From assembly GCA_963720945.1 (NCBI GenBank), contig CAVRHH010000013.1, positions 151,492-215,491 on the forward strand: a stretch of 64,000 nucleotides of DNA. The letters are read 5' to 3'. The translations under genes and the position numbers were made by a program. Below, in pieces: positions 25,122-35,527 of this stretch. Below the pieces are notes generated by a model. The model was not told the origin of the DNA, made no database searches, and saw nothing but the letters and a program-made list of their open reading frames with translations. The DNA comes from Bog-532 sp963720945. Lineage in GTDB: Bacteria; Actinomycetota; Actinomycetes; Streptosporangiales; Streptosporangiaceae. Positions within the stretch are counted from its first letter, which is position 1. The number at the start of each line of letters is the position of its first letter.

Positions 25122-26141
25122 GTGGCAGCCAACGGGGCTTTTGACGCGGTGGCCTGCTGCGGCGCGATCGTCATCGCGGCGGAACCGGTAACGATCCCGT
25201 TGCTGCGGCGCCTGCACGCCGTCGACACCCCCTCCGGGCGTTCGTCACACAGCGTCCCGACGCCGCGGGGCGGCGGCCTTCCTATCGCCGTGGGGCTGCT
25301 GGCGGCCGTGGCCATCACCCGCAGCGGGGCAGGTGCCGCGTTCGCGGCCGCGGTCGGTTTCTTCGCCGTGCTCGGCTTCGTCGACGACCTGCGCGGGCTG
25401 CCCGCTGTCCGCCGGCTGGCGCTCCAGGCCACCGGGAGTGCCGTCGTCGCGGGGCTGCTCGTCCTGCCGATGCACCCGGGCGTAGCGGGCGCCCTGCTGG
25501 CCGTGGCCGCGGCGGTATGGATCACCGGGTTCGTCAACGCGTTCAACTTCATGGACGGGGTGAACGGCATCTCCGGCGCCCACGCACTGATCGCCGGGGT
25601 GGCCTACGCCTGCTATGCGGAGTGGGGGCAGCACCCGTTCCTGCTGGCCGCCAGCCTCGCGGTGGCCGTCGGCGCGCTGATGTTCCTGCCGTGGAACGCC
25701 GGCCGGGCCCGGGTGTTCCTGGGCGATGTCGGCAGCTATTCACTCGGTGCGGCCCTGGCCGTGCTCGCCACGGACGCCGTACTGCGCGGGGTGCCGGTGG
25801 AGGCGGTCCTCGGCCCGCTCGCCCTGTACCTGGCGGACACCGCGTGGACGCTGCAGCGGCGCATCCGGGCCGGCGAGCGCTGGCTGCAGGCCCACCGGAC
25901 ACACGTCTACCAGCAATGGTGCGACGCCGGCTGGTCGCACCAGGAGGTCACCCTGCTGACCGGGGCCCTGACCATCCTGCTCACCCTGCTGGGCACGGTC
26001 AGCCTGAGCCGGGATCTGCCGGCCCGGGCCGCGGCGGACCTCATCGCTCTTGCGGTCCTGGCGGCTTACCTGCGCTCCCCGGCTCTGTTCCGCCGCCTCG
26101 GCCTGCAATCGGACCCCGGACGGCAAGGAGGGGCCGGCTGA
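25122..26141 (+). CDS. WecA/TagO-like undecaprenyl-phosphate sugar-1-phosphate transferase (MraY family)
   Basis: A 339-residue multi-pass protein starting at GTG 25122. Family motifs are present: HSVPTPRGGGLPIAVGL near the N-terminus, GFVDDLRGLP, NAFNFMDGVNGISGAHAL, and VFLGDVGSYSLGA; AHRTHVYQQW near the end is the HxH loop. It would load the first sugar phosphate onto the lipid carrier at the inner face of the membrane, starting repeat-unit synthesis. Its stop is followed after one base by the next gene's GTG, so the genes are coupled. Confidence 0.9.
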   Translation: MAANGAFDAVACCGAIVIAAEPVTIPLLRRLHAVDTPSGRSSHSVPTPRGGGLPIAVGLLAAVAITRSGAGAAFAAAVGFFAVLGFVDDLRGLPAVRRLALQATGSAVVAGLLVLPMHPGVAGALLAVAAAVWITGFVNAFNFMDGVNGISGAHALIAGVAYACYAEWGQHPFLLAASLAVAVGALMFLPWNAGRARVFLGDVGSYSLGAALAVLATDAVLRGVPVEAVLGPLALYLADTAWTLQRRIRAGERWLQAHRTHVYQQWCDAGWSHQEVTLLTGALTILLTLLGTVSLSRDLPARAAADLIALAVLAAYLRSPALFRRLGLQSDPGRQGGAG

Positions 26142-26142
26142 C

Positions 26143-27373
26143 GTGCGCATTCTCCTCGTCACGCACTATTTCCCGCCGGAGACCGGGGCCCCGCAGGCCC
26201 GGCTCTCCGCGCTGGCCCGGGCCTGGGCCGCGGACGGCGACGCGGTGACGGTGCTCACCGGCATGCCGAACCACCCCACCGGCGTGATCCCGCCGGAATA
26301 CCGCCGCGCGATCCGGCGGCAGGAAAGGCGCGACGGCTACCGGGTACTGCGGACCTGGCTGTACGCCACGCCGAACGAGGGCGTGGCCCGCAAGACCCTG
26401 GGTCACCTCAGCTTCATGGTGAGCAGTGTGCTGCTCGGCGGCTGGCCCAGCCGGCCGCGCCGATGTGGTGGTGGTGTCCTCGCCGACGTTCTTTTCCATC
26501 GGCGCCGCCTGGGTGCTGGCCCGGATCAAGCGGGCCCGGCTGGTGGTGGAGATCCGTGACCTGTGGCCGGCCATCTTCACCGAGCTCGGTGTGCTGACCA
26601 GCCGCCGCATCATCCGTGTGCTCGAACGCCTGGAACTCGCCGCGTACGCGGCCGCCGACGAGGTCGTGGTGGTGAGCGACGGGTTCCGGGACAACCTGAT
26701 CGGCCGCGGGGTGCCACCCGGCAAAGTGCACACGATCCGCAACGGCGTCTCGCTGGAGACGTTCGACCCCGGCACCAGTGCCGGCCCGGACGTACGGGCG
26801 CGCCTCGGCGCGGCCGCCGGTGACTGCCTGGTGCTGTACGCCGGGACGCACGGGATCTCTCACGCGCTGCCCGCGGTCGCCCGGGCCGCCGCCCAGCTGG
26901 CGGACCGTCCCATCCATTTCGCCTTCGTCGGCGAGGGCGCGGACAAGCCGCGGCTGGCCCGCACGGTCACCGAGCTGGGGCTGGCCAACGTGACCCTGCT
27001 GCCCGGGGTGTCCCACGAGGAGGTCCCCGGCCTGCTGGCCGCGGCCGACATCTGCCTGGTCCCGCTGCGGGACGTGCCGCTGTTCGCGACCTTCATCCCG
27101 TCCAAGATCTTCGAGTACCTGGGCGCCGGGAAGGCCGTCGTCGGCTCGGTCAGCGGGGAGGCGGCGCAGATCCTCCGCGAGGCGGGCGCGGTCGTGGTGC
27201 CGCCGGAGGACGACGCCGCGCTGGCCGGCGCGATCCGCGATCTGGCCGCCGATCCGGAACGCCGGCTGGCTATGGGCCGGGCCGGCCGCCGCCACGTGGA
27301 GCAAAGCTTCGACCGGGTCGCGCTGGCCCGCGAGTACCGGAAGATCCTCACTGCGCCGGGCGGCCGCCGATGA
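26143..27373 (+). pseudogene. WbuB-like GT4 glycosyltransferase, one frameshift
   Basis: GTG 26143 gives VRILLVTHYFPPETGAPQAR, the WbuB-type N-terminus. The frame holds to about base 26440 (LSFMVSSVLLGG). The protein then continues one frame over as GRADVVVVSSPTFFSIGAAW and runs cleanly to 27373, including FVGEGADKPRL and LVPLRDVPLFATFIPSKIFE, the donor-binding region. A single extra base (or two missing) in about 26440-26460 explains it. Everything else is intact, so a sequencing indel is as likely as true inactivation. Overlaps the next gene by 4 nt. Confidence 0.85.
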
Positions 27374-28260
27374 GGCTGCTGGTCACCGGGGGCAGCGGCT
27401 TCCTCGGCGGATACGTGCTGGACGAGGCGGCGCGGCGGGGGCACGAGACGGTGGCGCTGGCCCGCAGCGATGCGGCCGCCAGCGCCGTAGCGCGGCACGG
27501 CGCCCAGCCGCTCACCGGCGACCTCGATGATCCGGCGCGGCTGCTCGCGGCGTTCGGTGCCGCGCACTGCGAGGCCCTGGTCAACCTGGCGTCGCTGGGC
27601 TTCGGGCACGCCCCGGCGATCGTGGCCGCGACCAGGGCGGCGGCCATCGGCCGTGCGGTCTTCGTCTCCACCACGGCGGTGAAGACGACGCTCCCCGCAC
27701 GTTCGAAGCGGATCCGGCTTGACGCCGAGCAGCAGATCCAGGATTCGGGGCTGAAGTGGACCATCCTGCGCCCGACCATGATCTACGGAGCGCCCGGTGA
27801 CCGGAACCTGTCCCGGCTGCTCGCCCTCCTGCCGCGGGTGCCCGTGCTGCCCGTGCCCGGAGGCGGCAGGCATCTGCAGCAGCCGGTCCATGTGGCCGAT
27901 GTGGCCGATGCCGTGCTGAACGCCGTGGAGCGGCCCGCCGCCGCTGGGCACTCTTACGACATAGCTGGGCCGGAGCCGTTCACCTTTACCGAGCTGCTGC
28001 GCAGCTGCGCCCGGGCGGCCGGCCGCCGGACCCGCCTGGTCCCCGTGCCGCTGGCCCCTCTGGTCTCCGCCGCGCGCTGCTACGAGCTGCTCAGTACCCG
28101 TCCCCGGATCCGCGCCGAGCAGGTGCAGCGGCTGGCCGAGGACAAGGCCTTCGCCATCGGCGATGCCGTCCGCGATCTCGGCTACTCCCCCCGGCCGTTT
28201 ACCGAGGGCATCCTGGCCGAAGCTCGCGCGCTGGGTCTCGCCGACCGGGGTGAGCCATGA
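27370..28260 (+). CDS. NAD-dependent epimerase/dehydratase (extended SDR)
   Basis: A 296-residue protein with MRLLVTGGSGFLGGYVLDEA at the N-terminus, GDLDDPARLLAAF, FVSTTAVKTT and a PVHVADVADAVLNAVERP motif typical of extended SDRs acting on nucleotide or lipid-linked sugars. The usual YxxxK is not clear. It overlaps both neighbours by 4 nt within the polysaccharide operon. Specificity unknown. Confidence 0.85.
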   Translation: MRLLVTGGSGFLGGYVLDEAARRGHETVALARSDAAASAVARHGAQPLTGDLDDPARLLAAFGAAHCEALVNLASLGFGHAPAIVAATRAAAIGRAVFVSTTAVKTTLPARSKRIRLDAEQQIQDSGLKWTILRPTMIYGAPGDRNLSRLLALLPRVPVLPVPGGGRHLQQPVHVADVADAVLNAVERPAAAGHSYDIAGPEPFTFTELLRSCARAAGRRTRLVPVPLAPLVSAARCYELLSTRPRIRAEQVQRLAEDKAFAIGDAVRDLGYSPRPFTEGILAEARALGLADRGEP

Positions 28261-30008
28261 CCGGCGGTGACCTGGCGCTGTTCGTCCGGACCGCGGCGCA
28301 CCTGCAGCCTGGCCAGATCGCCCAGCGCGCGCGGCTGCGCACCCAGCGGGCGGCACTGCGCCGCTTCCCGGCGACGGCTCGCTGGCTACTGGCCGGCCCC
28401 GACCCGGCGACCGCCACGGGCTGGCCCGCTGGTTTCACCCCGCTGGACGCCCAGCTGTGGCGGAACTGGCAGGGACTGCCGGGGCTGCGGGAAGGCCGCA
28501 TCGATTTGCTCGGCATGACCCGGGCCCTGGCCGGGCCGGGAGGATTCGCGCAGGCAGACTGGGACCAGCCGGACGCACCCGCGCTGTGGCGGTTCCACCT
28601 GCATTACTGGGACTGGTCATGGGGGCTGATCGCCCAGCCGCTCCGGGCCGATGCCCGCGCCTGGTTCGCGGCGCTCTGGCGGTCCTGGACGTCGGCGGTC
28701 ACGCCTGGCCAGGGCGAGGCGTGGCACCCCTATCCCACCGCGCTGCGCGCCTGGTCGTTCTGCGGGGTTCACCGGGACCTGGTGGCGGGCAGCGACGCCG
28801 AGGACTGTTTCCTCGCCAGCCTGTCCGCCCACGCCGGTTTCCTGCGGCGGCACCTGGAAACGGATGTCGGCGGCAATCACCTGGTCAAGAACCTCAAGGC
28901 ACTGGCCGGGCTGGCGGTGTTCTTCGCCGATGGAGGACTGCTGGACCAGACGCTGGACCGGCTGGCCGGGCAGCTTGCCGTGCAGGTACTGCCCGACGGC
29001 GGCCACTTCGAGCGGGCTCCCGCCTACCACTGCCAGGTCCTCGGCGATCTCATCGACGTGGCCGGGCTGATCCGGGCCGCGGGCCGGGCGCCTGGGCCGG
29101 AGCTGACCGGGGCGATCGAGCGGATGCGCCGCTGGCTGGGATGCGTGCTCTCACCCGACGGGCAGGTCCCGCGGCTGAACGACGGATACCCGGCCGACCC
29201 GGCACTGATCGGCCTGCTGCAGCCAGGCACAGCCCCGGATGACCGGCTGCTGTTCCTCCCGGACACGGGCCTGGTCCGGGCGTCGGCAGGCGGGTGGTGG
29301 CTGCTGGCCGACGTCGGGGCACCCTGCCCGGACGAACTCCCGGCGCATGCGCACGCGGACACCCTCAGCTGCCTGGTCCACGTGGACGGCGTTCCGCTGC
29401 TGGTGGACACCGGCACGTCCACGTACGCGCCCGGCCGGGTACGTGATTACGAGCGGTCCACCGCGGCGCACAACACCGTCGAGGTCGACGGCGCCAATTC
29501 CACCGAGGTGTGGGGGGCCTTCCGGGCAGCCCGGCGGGCCCGGGTGGGCAAGGTCGTGGCCCGCGACCGCGGCGGCACGCTGATGGCCGGCGCGGCCCAT
29601 GACGGATTCCGCAGGCTACCGGGCCGCCCCGTCCACCACCGGCAGTGGGTGCTGTCCGGCACCGAACTGCGCGTGGAGGATCTGGTCAGCGGGACGGGCG
29701 AGCATTCGGTGACGGTGCGCTGGCATCTAGCGCCCGGCTCGGCCTTGCGGCTGGGTGACGGGGAAGCTGCGGTGCACACGCCGGGCGGCGACTTCCGGGT
29801 GGGGGTTACCGCGTCGCACCCGGTAGCGCTGGCCGCCGAGCATGCCCCGTTGGCCACCGGATTCGGCCGGACCGTCGACGCACCGGTGCTGGTCTGCCGC
29901 ACCCAGGCTGAGCTGCCCGTGCGGATCAGCACAGCCTGGCGCAGGGCCGGAGATCCTCAGCTGATGGCCGCCGGCGAGCCGGCGTTCGCATTCGGGAGAA
30001 CCACGTGA
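28257..30008 (+). CDS. Heparinase II/III-family (alginate-lyase-like) protein
   Basis: 583 residues: an N-terminal alpha/alpha-toroid region (WRFHLHYWDWSWGLIAQPLR, TDVGGNHLVKNLKALAG, FERAPAYHCQVLGDLIDVAG) and a C-terminal beta-sandwich with HAHADTLSCLVHVDG and ERSTAAHNTVEVDGANSTEV. These match the Hep_II/III superfamily, with Asn, His and Tyr residues where the lyases have catalytic groups. No signal peptide is seen. Such genes recur in exopolysaccharide loci next to bi-domain oxidoreductases, where their role is unsettled: trimming, lysis or uronate modification. Overlaps flanking genes by 4 nt. Confidence 0.88.
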   Translation: MTGGDLALFVRTAAHLQPGQIAQRARLRTQRAALRRFPATARWLLAGPDPATATGWPAGFTPLDAQLWRNWQGLPGLREGRIDLLGMTRALAGPGGFAQADWDQPDAPALWRFHLHYWDWSWGLIAQPLRADARAWFAALWRSWTSAVTPGQGEAWHPYPTALRAWSFCGVHRDLVAGSDAEDCFLASLSAHAGFLRRHLETDVGGNHLVKNLKALAGLAVFFADGGLLDQTLDRLAGQLAVQVLPDGGHFERAPAYHCQVLGDLIDVAGLIRAAGRAPGPELTGAIERMRRWLGCVLSPDGQVPRLNDGYPADPALIGLLQPGTAPDDRLLFLPDTGLVRASAGGWWLLADVGAPCPDELPAHAHADTLSCLVHVDGVPLLVDTGTSTYAPGRVRDYERSTAAHNTVEVDGANSTEVWGAFRAARRARVGKVVARDRGGTLMAGAAHDGFRRLPGRPVHHRQWVLSGTELRVEDLVSGTGEHSVTVRWHLAPGSALRLGDGEAAVHTPGGDFRVGVTASHPVALAAEHAPLATGFGRTVDAPVLVCRTQAELPVRISTAWRRAGDPQLMAAGEPAFAFGRTT

Positions 30009-32105
30009 AACAGATCGTGCAGCCTCTCGCCGGAGGCCCGGTGGAGGTGCTGGACGTACCGCGCCCGGTCCCGGACGCCACCGAGGTGCTGGTCCGTACG
30101 GTCGCGTCGGTGATCTCCCCTGGCACCGAGCGCGCCGTCACCGCCCTTGCCCAGGCCAGCCTGCTCGCCAAGGCCCGCGCCCGGCCGGACCTGGTCCGCC
30201 AGGTGGTCAAGAAGGCACGGGCCGACGGGCTGGCGGCCACCAGGCAGGCCGTCCGCGGCCGCCTCGCCGAGGACCTGCCGCTGGGGTACTCGGCGGCCGG
30301 AATCGTCCTGGCGGCCGGGCCGGCCGTCACCGGAGTGCGGCCCGGCCAGCTGGTGGCGACCGGCGGCGCGGGCAAGGCCAATCACGCGGAGCTGCAGGCC
30401 GTCCCGGGCCTGCTCTGCGCGACCGTGCCAGAGGGCGTCCCGGCCGAGGACGCCGCCTTTACCACGATCGCCTCGATCGCGCTGCATGGCCTGCGCCAGG
30501 CCGAGGCAGGTCCGGGATCAAAGATCGTGGTCCTCGGCCTGGGCCTGATCGGGCAGCTCGCGGCCCGGCTGGCCATCGCGGCCGGCTGTGAGGTGGCCGG
30601 CATCGATCCAGCGGAGCAGCCGCGCCGGGTCGCGGCCGGGTCGGGGGTGCTGGCCCTGGACGAATGCGGCGACGCCACGACCGAGAAGGTGCTGAGCTGG
30701 TCCCGGGGCCGTGGCGCGGACGCCGTGCTGGTCTGTGCGGCCGGCCGTTCCTCGGACGCGGTGATGCGGGTTCCCGCGCTGTGCCGGGACCGGGCCGCCG
30801 TGGTCATCGTGGGCGACGTCGGGCTCCAGCTGAGCCGGACACCGTTCTACGAACGGGAGCTGTCGCTGCGGTTCGCCCGGTCCTACGGTCCCGGCCGCTA
30901 TGAGCCCTCCTACGAAGCCTGGGGGGTGGACTTCCCGGCCGGCCAGGTCCGCTGGACCGAGGGCCGGAACTTCGAGGCGGTGCTCGACCTGCTGGCCAGC
31001 GGGCGGCTCGCGGTGTCGGACCTGGTCACGCATACCTACGGCATCGCGGAGGCCGATGCCGCCTACCGGCTGATCGAGCAGCGCAGCGAGCCCTACCTGG
31101 CGATCCGGCTCACCTATCCGGAGACGGTCTCCGACGACGGCGTCCGGCTGACCCGTTCCCCGGCCGCCAGCGCGGCGCCCGGGATCGGGTGGGCGGGGGC
31201 CGGCGCATTCACCACCGGGACGCTGCTGCCCGCCTTCCGCGCCGCGGGCTTCGACCGGTTCGTGGCCATCGCCTCAGCCAGCGGCCTGTCCGCCCGGCGG
31301 GCCGCGGAGCGGAACGGCTTCGAGAAAGCGGTATCGGGCGCGGACGCGCTCATCGGCGACCCGGACGTCGAGGTGATCGTCGTCGCCACCCCGCACGACA
31401 CGCACGCGGACCTCACGGTGCAGGCGCTGGCAGCCGGGCGGCACGTGTGGTGCGAGAAGCCGCTGGCGCTGACCCTCGATGAGCTGGATGCGGTGGAAAA
31501 GGCCTGGCGCGGGTCCGGCCGCCAGCTCGCGGTGGGCTTCAACCGGCGCTGGTCGCCCGCGGTCGAGGCCGCTCAGCAGGCGCTGGCTGGGGTCCCGGCG
31601 CCGAAGCTCGTGGTGTACCGGGTAGCGGCCGGCCGGGTCCCGGATGGTCACTGGTACCACGACCGGCGGCAAGGGGGACGGCTGCTCGGCGAGGTGTGCC
31701 ACTTCGTCGATACCGCGCAGGCACTGGTCGGCGCCCCGGTGGAGGACGTCGCGGCCCTGCCCGGCGGTGCCGTTCCGGGAGCGGCCCACCTCGACGACGC
31801 CGCGGTGTCGCTCCGGTTCGCGGACGGCTCGCTGGCCGTCATCGCCTATGGCAGCGCGGAACCGGTGGCCGGCAAGGAGTGGATCGAGGTCCAGGCCGGG
31901 TCTCACCGGGTCGTCATCAACGACTTCCGGTCGGCCGAGGTGGACGGTAAGACGGTCTGGAAGGGGCGCCAGGACAAGGGGCACCGTCCGTGCGCGGCCG
32001 CGTTCCGCGCCGCCGTCGCAGGCGAGGCGGACCTACCGACCGAGGCCATGCTGGCCACGATGCGCGCCACGATCCGTGCTGCCGGGAGAGGGCGGTCATG
32101 GGTGA
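30005..32105 (+). CDS. Bi-domain oxidoreductase (MDR-like plus Gfo/Idh/MocA)
   Basis: About 700 residues. The N-terminal half is a medium-chain dehydrogenase/reductase-like module (ISPGTERAV, DLPLGYSAAGIVLAAG, IVVLGLGLIGQLAARLAIAA). The C-terminal half, from about residue 395, is a Gfo/Idh/MocA module (IGWAGAGAFTTGTLLPAFR, ATPHDTHADLTVQALAAG, HVWCEKPLAL). This fusion is known from polysaccharide clusters beside heparinase-like genes and presumably remodels a nucleotide sugar. The natural end GEGGHG with stop at 32103-32105 is reached only after a one-base shift near 32087. Without it the frame stays open to 32641 into the next gene. Confidence 0.85.
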
Positions 32106-32832
32106 CCAGGCGCTGGCCCACACCGAAGAGGTTCGCTGCTTTTCGACGCCAAGGCGGACAGCTGGGCCTGGCAAGTACGCGCCGCATGGCCGGCTCACCG
32201 GGCGGCTGGCGCAGCTGGCCGACGCGGCCGGGTCCCAGGTTACCCGCCGGGGGACGCGTGCTGGATCTCGGCTGCGGTACCGGGGAACTGGCCCGGCATC
32301 TGGCCGCCTCCGGGCTGCGGGTGACCGGCTGCGACATCTCGGCGAACATGCTGAGCCAGGCCGCGGCGGCCGATTCCGCCGGCACGGCCGAGTGGGTGCC
32401 GGCTGCAGCCGGGCTGGCAGACGCTGCCGTTCGCAGCGGCCAGCTTCAACGCGGTCATCGCGGCCAGCGTCCTGGAGTACGTCGGCTCCCCCGCTGCCGT
32501 GCTGGGCGAATGCGCCCGTGTGCTGCGGCCGGGCGGCGTCATGCTGTGCACGGTTCCCGACCTCGCCCATCCCGTCCGCTGGCTGGAATGGGCCGCCGCG
32601 TGCCGATCGCCCGGACTGCCGGCCGTCCAGGCTGCGGGTGACGGTCTGGCCCCGGCTCGGCCGCTACCTGACCTATCTGCGGATCTCCCGGCAGCGGCGC
32701 TCCGCCGGCTGGTGGTGCGCGGTCGCTGCTCAGGCCGGGCTGGTGGCCGTTCGCCGCCCGGCCAGGGCGGAGCGTTCGCCGCTGCGGCTGTTCGCATTCC
32801 AGCGGCCCGGCAGCTGCGGGGCAGCCTCGTGA
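32098..32832 (+). pseudogene. Class I SAM-dependent methyltransferase, several frameshifts
   Basis: The parts of one methyltransferase are spread over all three frames: MGDQALAHTEEVRCF from ATG 32098, FDAKADSW, GKYAPHGRLTGRLAQLADAA, VLDLGCGTGELARHLAASGL (motif I), LPFAAASFNAVIAASVLEYV, LGECARVLRPGGVMLCTVPD, and a C-terminus RYLTYLRISRQRRSAGWW ending at 32832. At least four indels separate them, some at homopolymers (a T run near 32141). The motifs themselves are intact. It overlaps the next gene by GTGA. Either a recent pseudogene or sequencing error. Confidence 0.75.
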
Positions 32833-33795
32833 CCGGGCTCGTGACCGTGGACATCGCCGGCGCGCAGATGGGCGGCTCGGCCCGCTACGCGGCGGAGCTG
32901 CACGGCTACCTGGCCCGTACCGGACGCCAGGACGTCCAGGTCATCGGAGCCGGCCGGCACGTCAACCCAGCCTGGCTGCTCAGGCGGGAAACGGTCAGGC
33001 CAAAGTCGGGGCGCCGGGTCGCGGTCAACAACGTCAGCTTCATCGGCCCGGCGGGCAGCGCTGGGCACTGCTGCGCAATGCCCTGCACTTCCTGACCGAC
33101 GACGAGGCCGCTCAGACTCGACCCTGCACTGCGCACCTCCGTACGGCGGGAGGCGGCGGTGGTGCGGCTGGCCGCACGCCGGGCCGATGTGCTCGTCGTC
33201 CCCTGCACCGCCATGGCCGAACGCGTCACCCGGGTGATGCCTGCGGTACGAAGCCGGCTGGTGGTCCGCCCGCACCCGGTCTCAGCCGGACCGGCCCGGC
33301 CAGGGGCGAGGGAGGCGGCCATCCTGTGCCCGGTGCTGTTCGCGCCCTACAAGCAGATGGATGAACGGCTCACCGAGCTGCTCGGCGCTGTCGACGGCTA
33401 CGGCGATCCGGCGGTCCGGGTGCGGGTGACCGCGAACCGCGCGGACCTGCCGCCCGCGGTGGCGTCCAGCCCCCGGCTGGAGTTCCTCGGGCGGATCGAC
33501 CAGCACGACCTGCGACAGGCCTGGGCACGCAGCCGGGCGATCTACTTTCCCACCGGCCTGGAGTCGTTCGGCTACCCACTCGCGGAGGCGAGAGCCAATG
33601 GGCAGCCGGTGATCGCCCGCGACACCGCGCAGAACCGGGAGATCGCCGGGCCCGCACTTGTGCGGTTTCGATCCGGGCGAACCGGACTCGCTGCGCCAGG
33701 CGGTGAAGGCCGCCCTGACGACCGAGGTGGCGCCGGATCCGCAGCCGTTCGACCCGGATGCCTACTTCGGCTGGCTTCTGGGGAGCATGGGATGA
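32829..33795 (+). pseudogene. GT4 glycosyltransferase, frameshifted
   Basis: GTG 32829 starts TVDIAGAQMGGSARYAAELH, a GT4 N-terminus. The frame breaks near 33055 after NNVSFIGPAG, where LRNALHFLTDDEAA is in another frame. It resumes as LAARRADVLVVPCTAMAERV, FLGRIDQHDLRQAWARSRAI and FPTGLESFGYPLAEARANG with the donor-site Glu, then slips again near 33655 to end DPDAYFGWLLGSMG at 33795. Three short indels explain all of it. Its end overlaps the following ATG in ATGA. Confidence 0.75.
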
Positions 33796-34703
33796 CCAGG
33801 CTCGGATTGCGGCCGTACCGCGAGGGCGACGACCCGCCGCCCCGGAGCGTCGCGGTCAGCGTGGTGGTTCTCACCCGTGATGAGGAAGTGAACATCGCCC
33901 GTTGCCTGGCCTCGGTGGCGTGGGCCGATCAGGTCGTGGTGGTGGACTCGGGATCAACGGATGACACCGTGCCGATCGCGCGTTCCCTGGGCGCGGACGT
34001 GGTAGAGCAGCCATGGCTCGGGTTCTCTGGCCAGCGGGAGTTCGCGCTCCGGCTTCCTGAAGTCCGGCACGACTGGGTGTGCTTCGTCGACGCGGACGAG
34101 TGGATTTCCCCCCAGCTCGCCACAGAGATGGCAACCGAGCTGACGTCGCCCGGCTGCGCGTCTTTCGCGCTGCGCTTCCGCTGCGTCTTCCAAGGTAAAT
34201 GGATCCGCCACTGCGGCTGGTATGGCGGTTCATGGATCGTCCGGCTAGTCGATCGCCGTTATACCAAGTTCGACGGGAGCCTGGTCGGCGAGCGGGTCCG
34301 GGTGGACGGTCATGTCCGCCGTCTGGCCAACGACATCGTCGACGAAGATCACAAGGGCCTCGCGGCCTGGCTTCACAAGCACGTGCGTTATGCGGAACTC
34401 GAGGCGCGGAACCGTGGACGGCCTGCTTCCCTGCCAGAACGGCTGCGCCGGGTCCGGTCCCGTGATGACAGCGACACACGCCCGCTGACGCGGGCCATCT
34501 TGAAGGACATTATCTTCCCGTCTGTCCCGGCCAAGCCGGTAGCGCTGTTCGTCTACATGTACGTGGTACGGCTGGGCCTGCTGGACGGGCACGCCGGGCT
34601 GCGCTTCTGCTTCTTCCATGCCTGGTACGAGGCAACCGTACGCGCCCTGCAGGCGGAGACCGTGACAGACGAAATGAGAGGCATGGAATGCGCCCGCAAA
34701 TAA
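33792..34703 (+). CDS. GT2 glycosyltransferase (WaaE/KdtX-like)
   Basis: 303 residues from ATG 33792. SVVVLTRDEEVNIARCLASV, VVVVDSGSTDDTVPIARSLG and the metal-binding CFVDADEWIS are the GT2 A-fold motifs; the remainder resembles the WaaE group (GKWIRHCGWYGGSWIVRLVD). No frame break. It probably adds one sugar of the repeat unit on the cytosolic face of the membrane. It overlaps the upstream GT4 by 4 nt and the FkbM methyltransferase downstream by 16 nt. Confidence 0.88.
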   Translation: MTRLGLRPYREGDDPPPRSVAVSVVVLTRDEEVNIARCLASVAWADQVVVVDSGSTDDTVPIARSLGADVVEQPWLGFSGQREFALRLPEVRHDWVCFVDADEWISPQLATEMATELTSPGCASFALRFRCVFQGKWIRHCGWYGGSWIVRLVDRRYTKFDGSLVGERVRVDGHVRRLANDIVDEDHKGLAAWLHKHVRYAELEARNRGRPASLPERLRRVRSRDDSDTRPLTRAILKDIIFPSVPAKPVALFVYMYVVRLGLLDGHAGLRFCFFHAWYEATVRALQAETVTDEMRGMECARK

Positions 34704-35527
34704 TCCGCAGGGCGGCAGAGGACGTGCTGTCCGTGTGCGGCACCGCCTGTCCCGCTGACGCCGCGCGGTGGATGATCTCGCTCGCGGCCCATCTGCCGGT
34801 CTGCGCCAGGACGGGCTCGCTCAGTCCGGCTGACTCGGCGTGGGCCCGCCATGGTGCCCGGTTCAGGACATGTACGGGGGCGGTGGTCTCGCTGCCAGCG
34901 GCATACACGGCGGGCGCACGCGAGATGTACTGCCGGAACGTGTATCTCCGTACCGGCCTGACGATGCCGGCTAGCGGATGGGTCATCGACCTCGGCGCGA
35001 ATCGCGGCCTGTTCTCGACCTGGGCCGCCATGACTGGCGCCCAGACCGTCGCGGTGGAAGCCCAGCAGGGTTTCGCACCGCTGATCGCCGAACTCGCCGC
35101 ACATAACGGCGTCACCGGACGCGTCCACGTGGAGACGGCCATGGCCAGCGGAGTCCTCATGTCCGGCGCGGCAGTCGGGGTCATGGCGGATGACATCGGC
35201 TGGGTAACAAGTTCGCATGGGCTCGGCAGGCGGCCCGCAGATGTGTCAGTGCCGGGCCTCATGTCGAAGTACGCGATCGGTCACGTGGATCTGCTGAAGG
35301 TGGACATCGAAGGCGGGGAGTTCGCCTTGTTCGGCGACGGCGAGGATCTGCACTGGCTGGATCAGGTAGGCCAGATCGTGCTGGAGGTACACGCCAGCCA
35401 CGGAGATGCCGTCGCCATGGTGAGGCGACTTCAGGGCGCAGGGTTCCGCGTTGACCTGTGCGACAACGACGGCAAATCGACCGCTGACACCTCCCCCCAG
35501 CTTGCCTACGCGTACTGCTCGCGATGA
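34688..35527 (+). CDS. FkbM-family methyltransferase
   Basis: A 279-residue intact protein. SAM motif I is WVIDLGANRGLFSTWAAM, an acidic ribose-binding residue lies in TVAVEAQQG, and LLKVDIEGGEFALF is the FkbM post-I signature. FkbM enzymes O-methylate sugars and macrolides. It is the first of four such genes between 34.7 and 43.6 kb. It overlaps the next by 4 nt. Confidence 0.88.
   Translation: MRPQIIRRAAEDVLSVCGTACPADAARWMISLAAHLPVCARTGSLSPADSAWARHGARFRTCTGAVVSLPAAYTAGAREMYCRNVYLRTGLTMPASGWVIDLGANRGLFSTWAAMTGAQTVAVEAQQGFAPLIAELAAHNGVTGRVHVETAMASGVLMSGAAVGVMADDIGWVTSSHGLGRRPADVSVPGLMSKYAIGHVDLLKVDIEGGEFALFGDGEDLHWLDQVGQIVLEVHASHGDAVAMVRRLQGAGFRVDLCDNDGKSTADTSPQLAYAYCSR

Noticed and set aside
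32098..32641. Fusion of the bi-domain oxidoreductase with the following methyltransferase
   Set aside because: The open frame joins only part of the methyltransferase and loses it again; a one-base shift near 32087 gives the natural stop and start instead.
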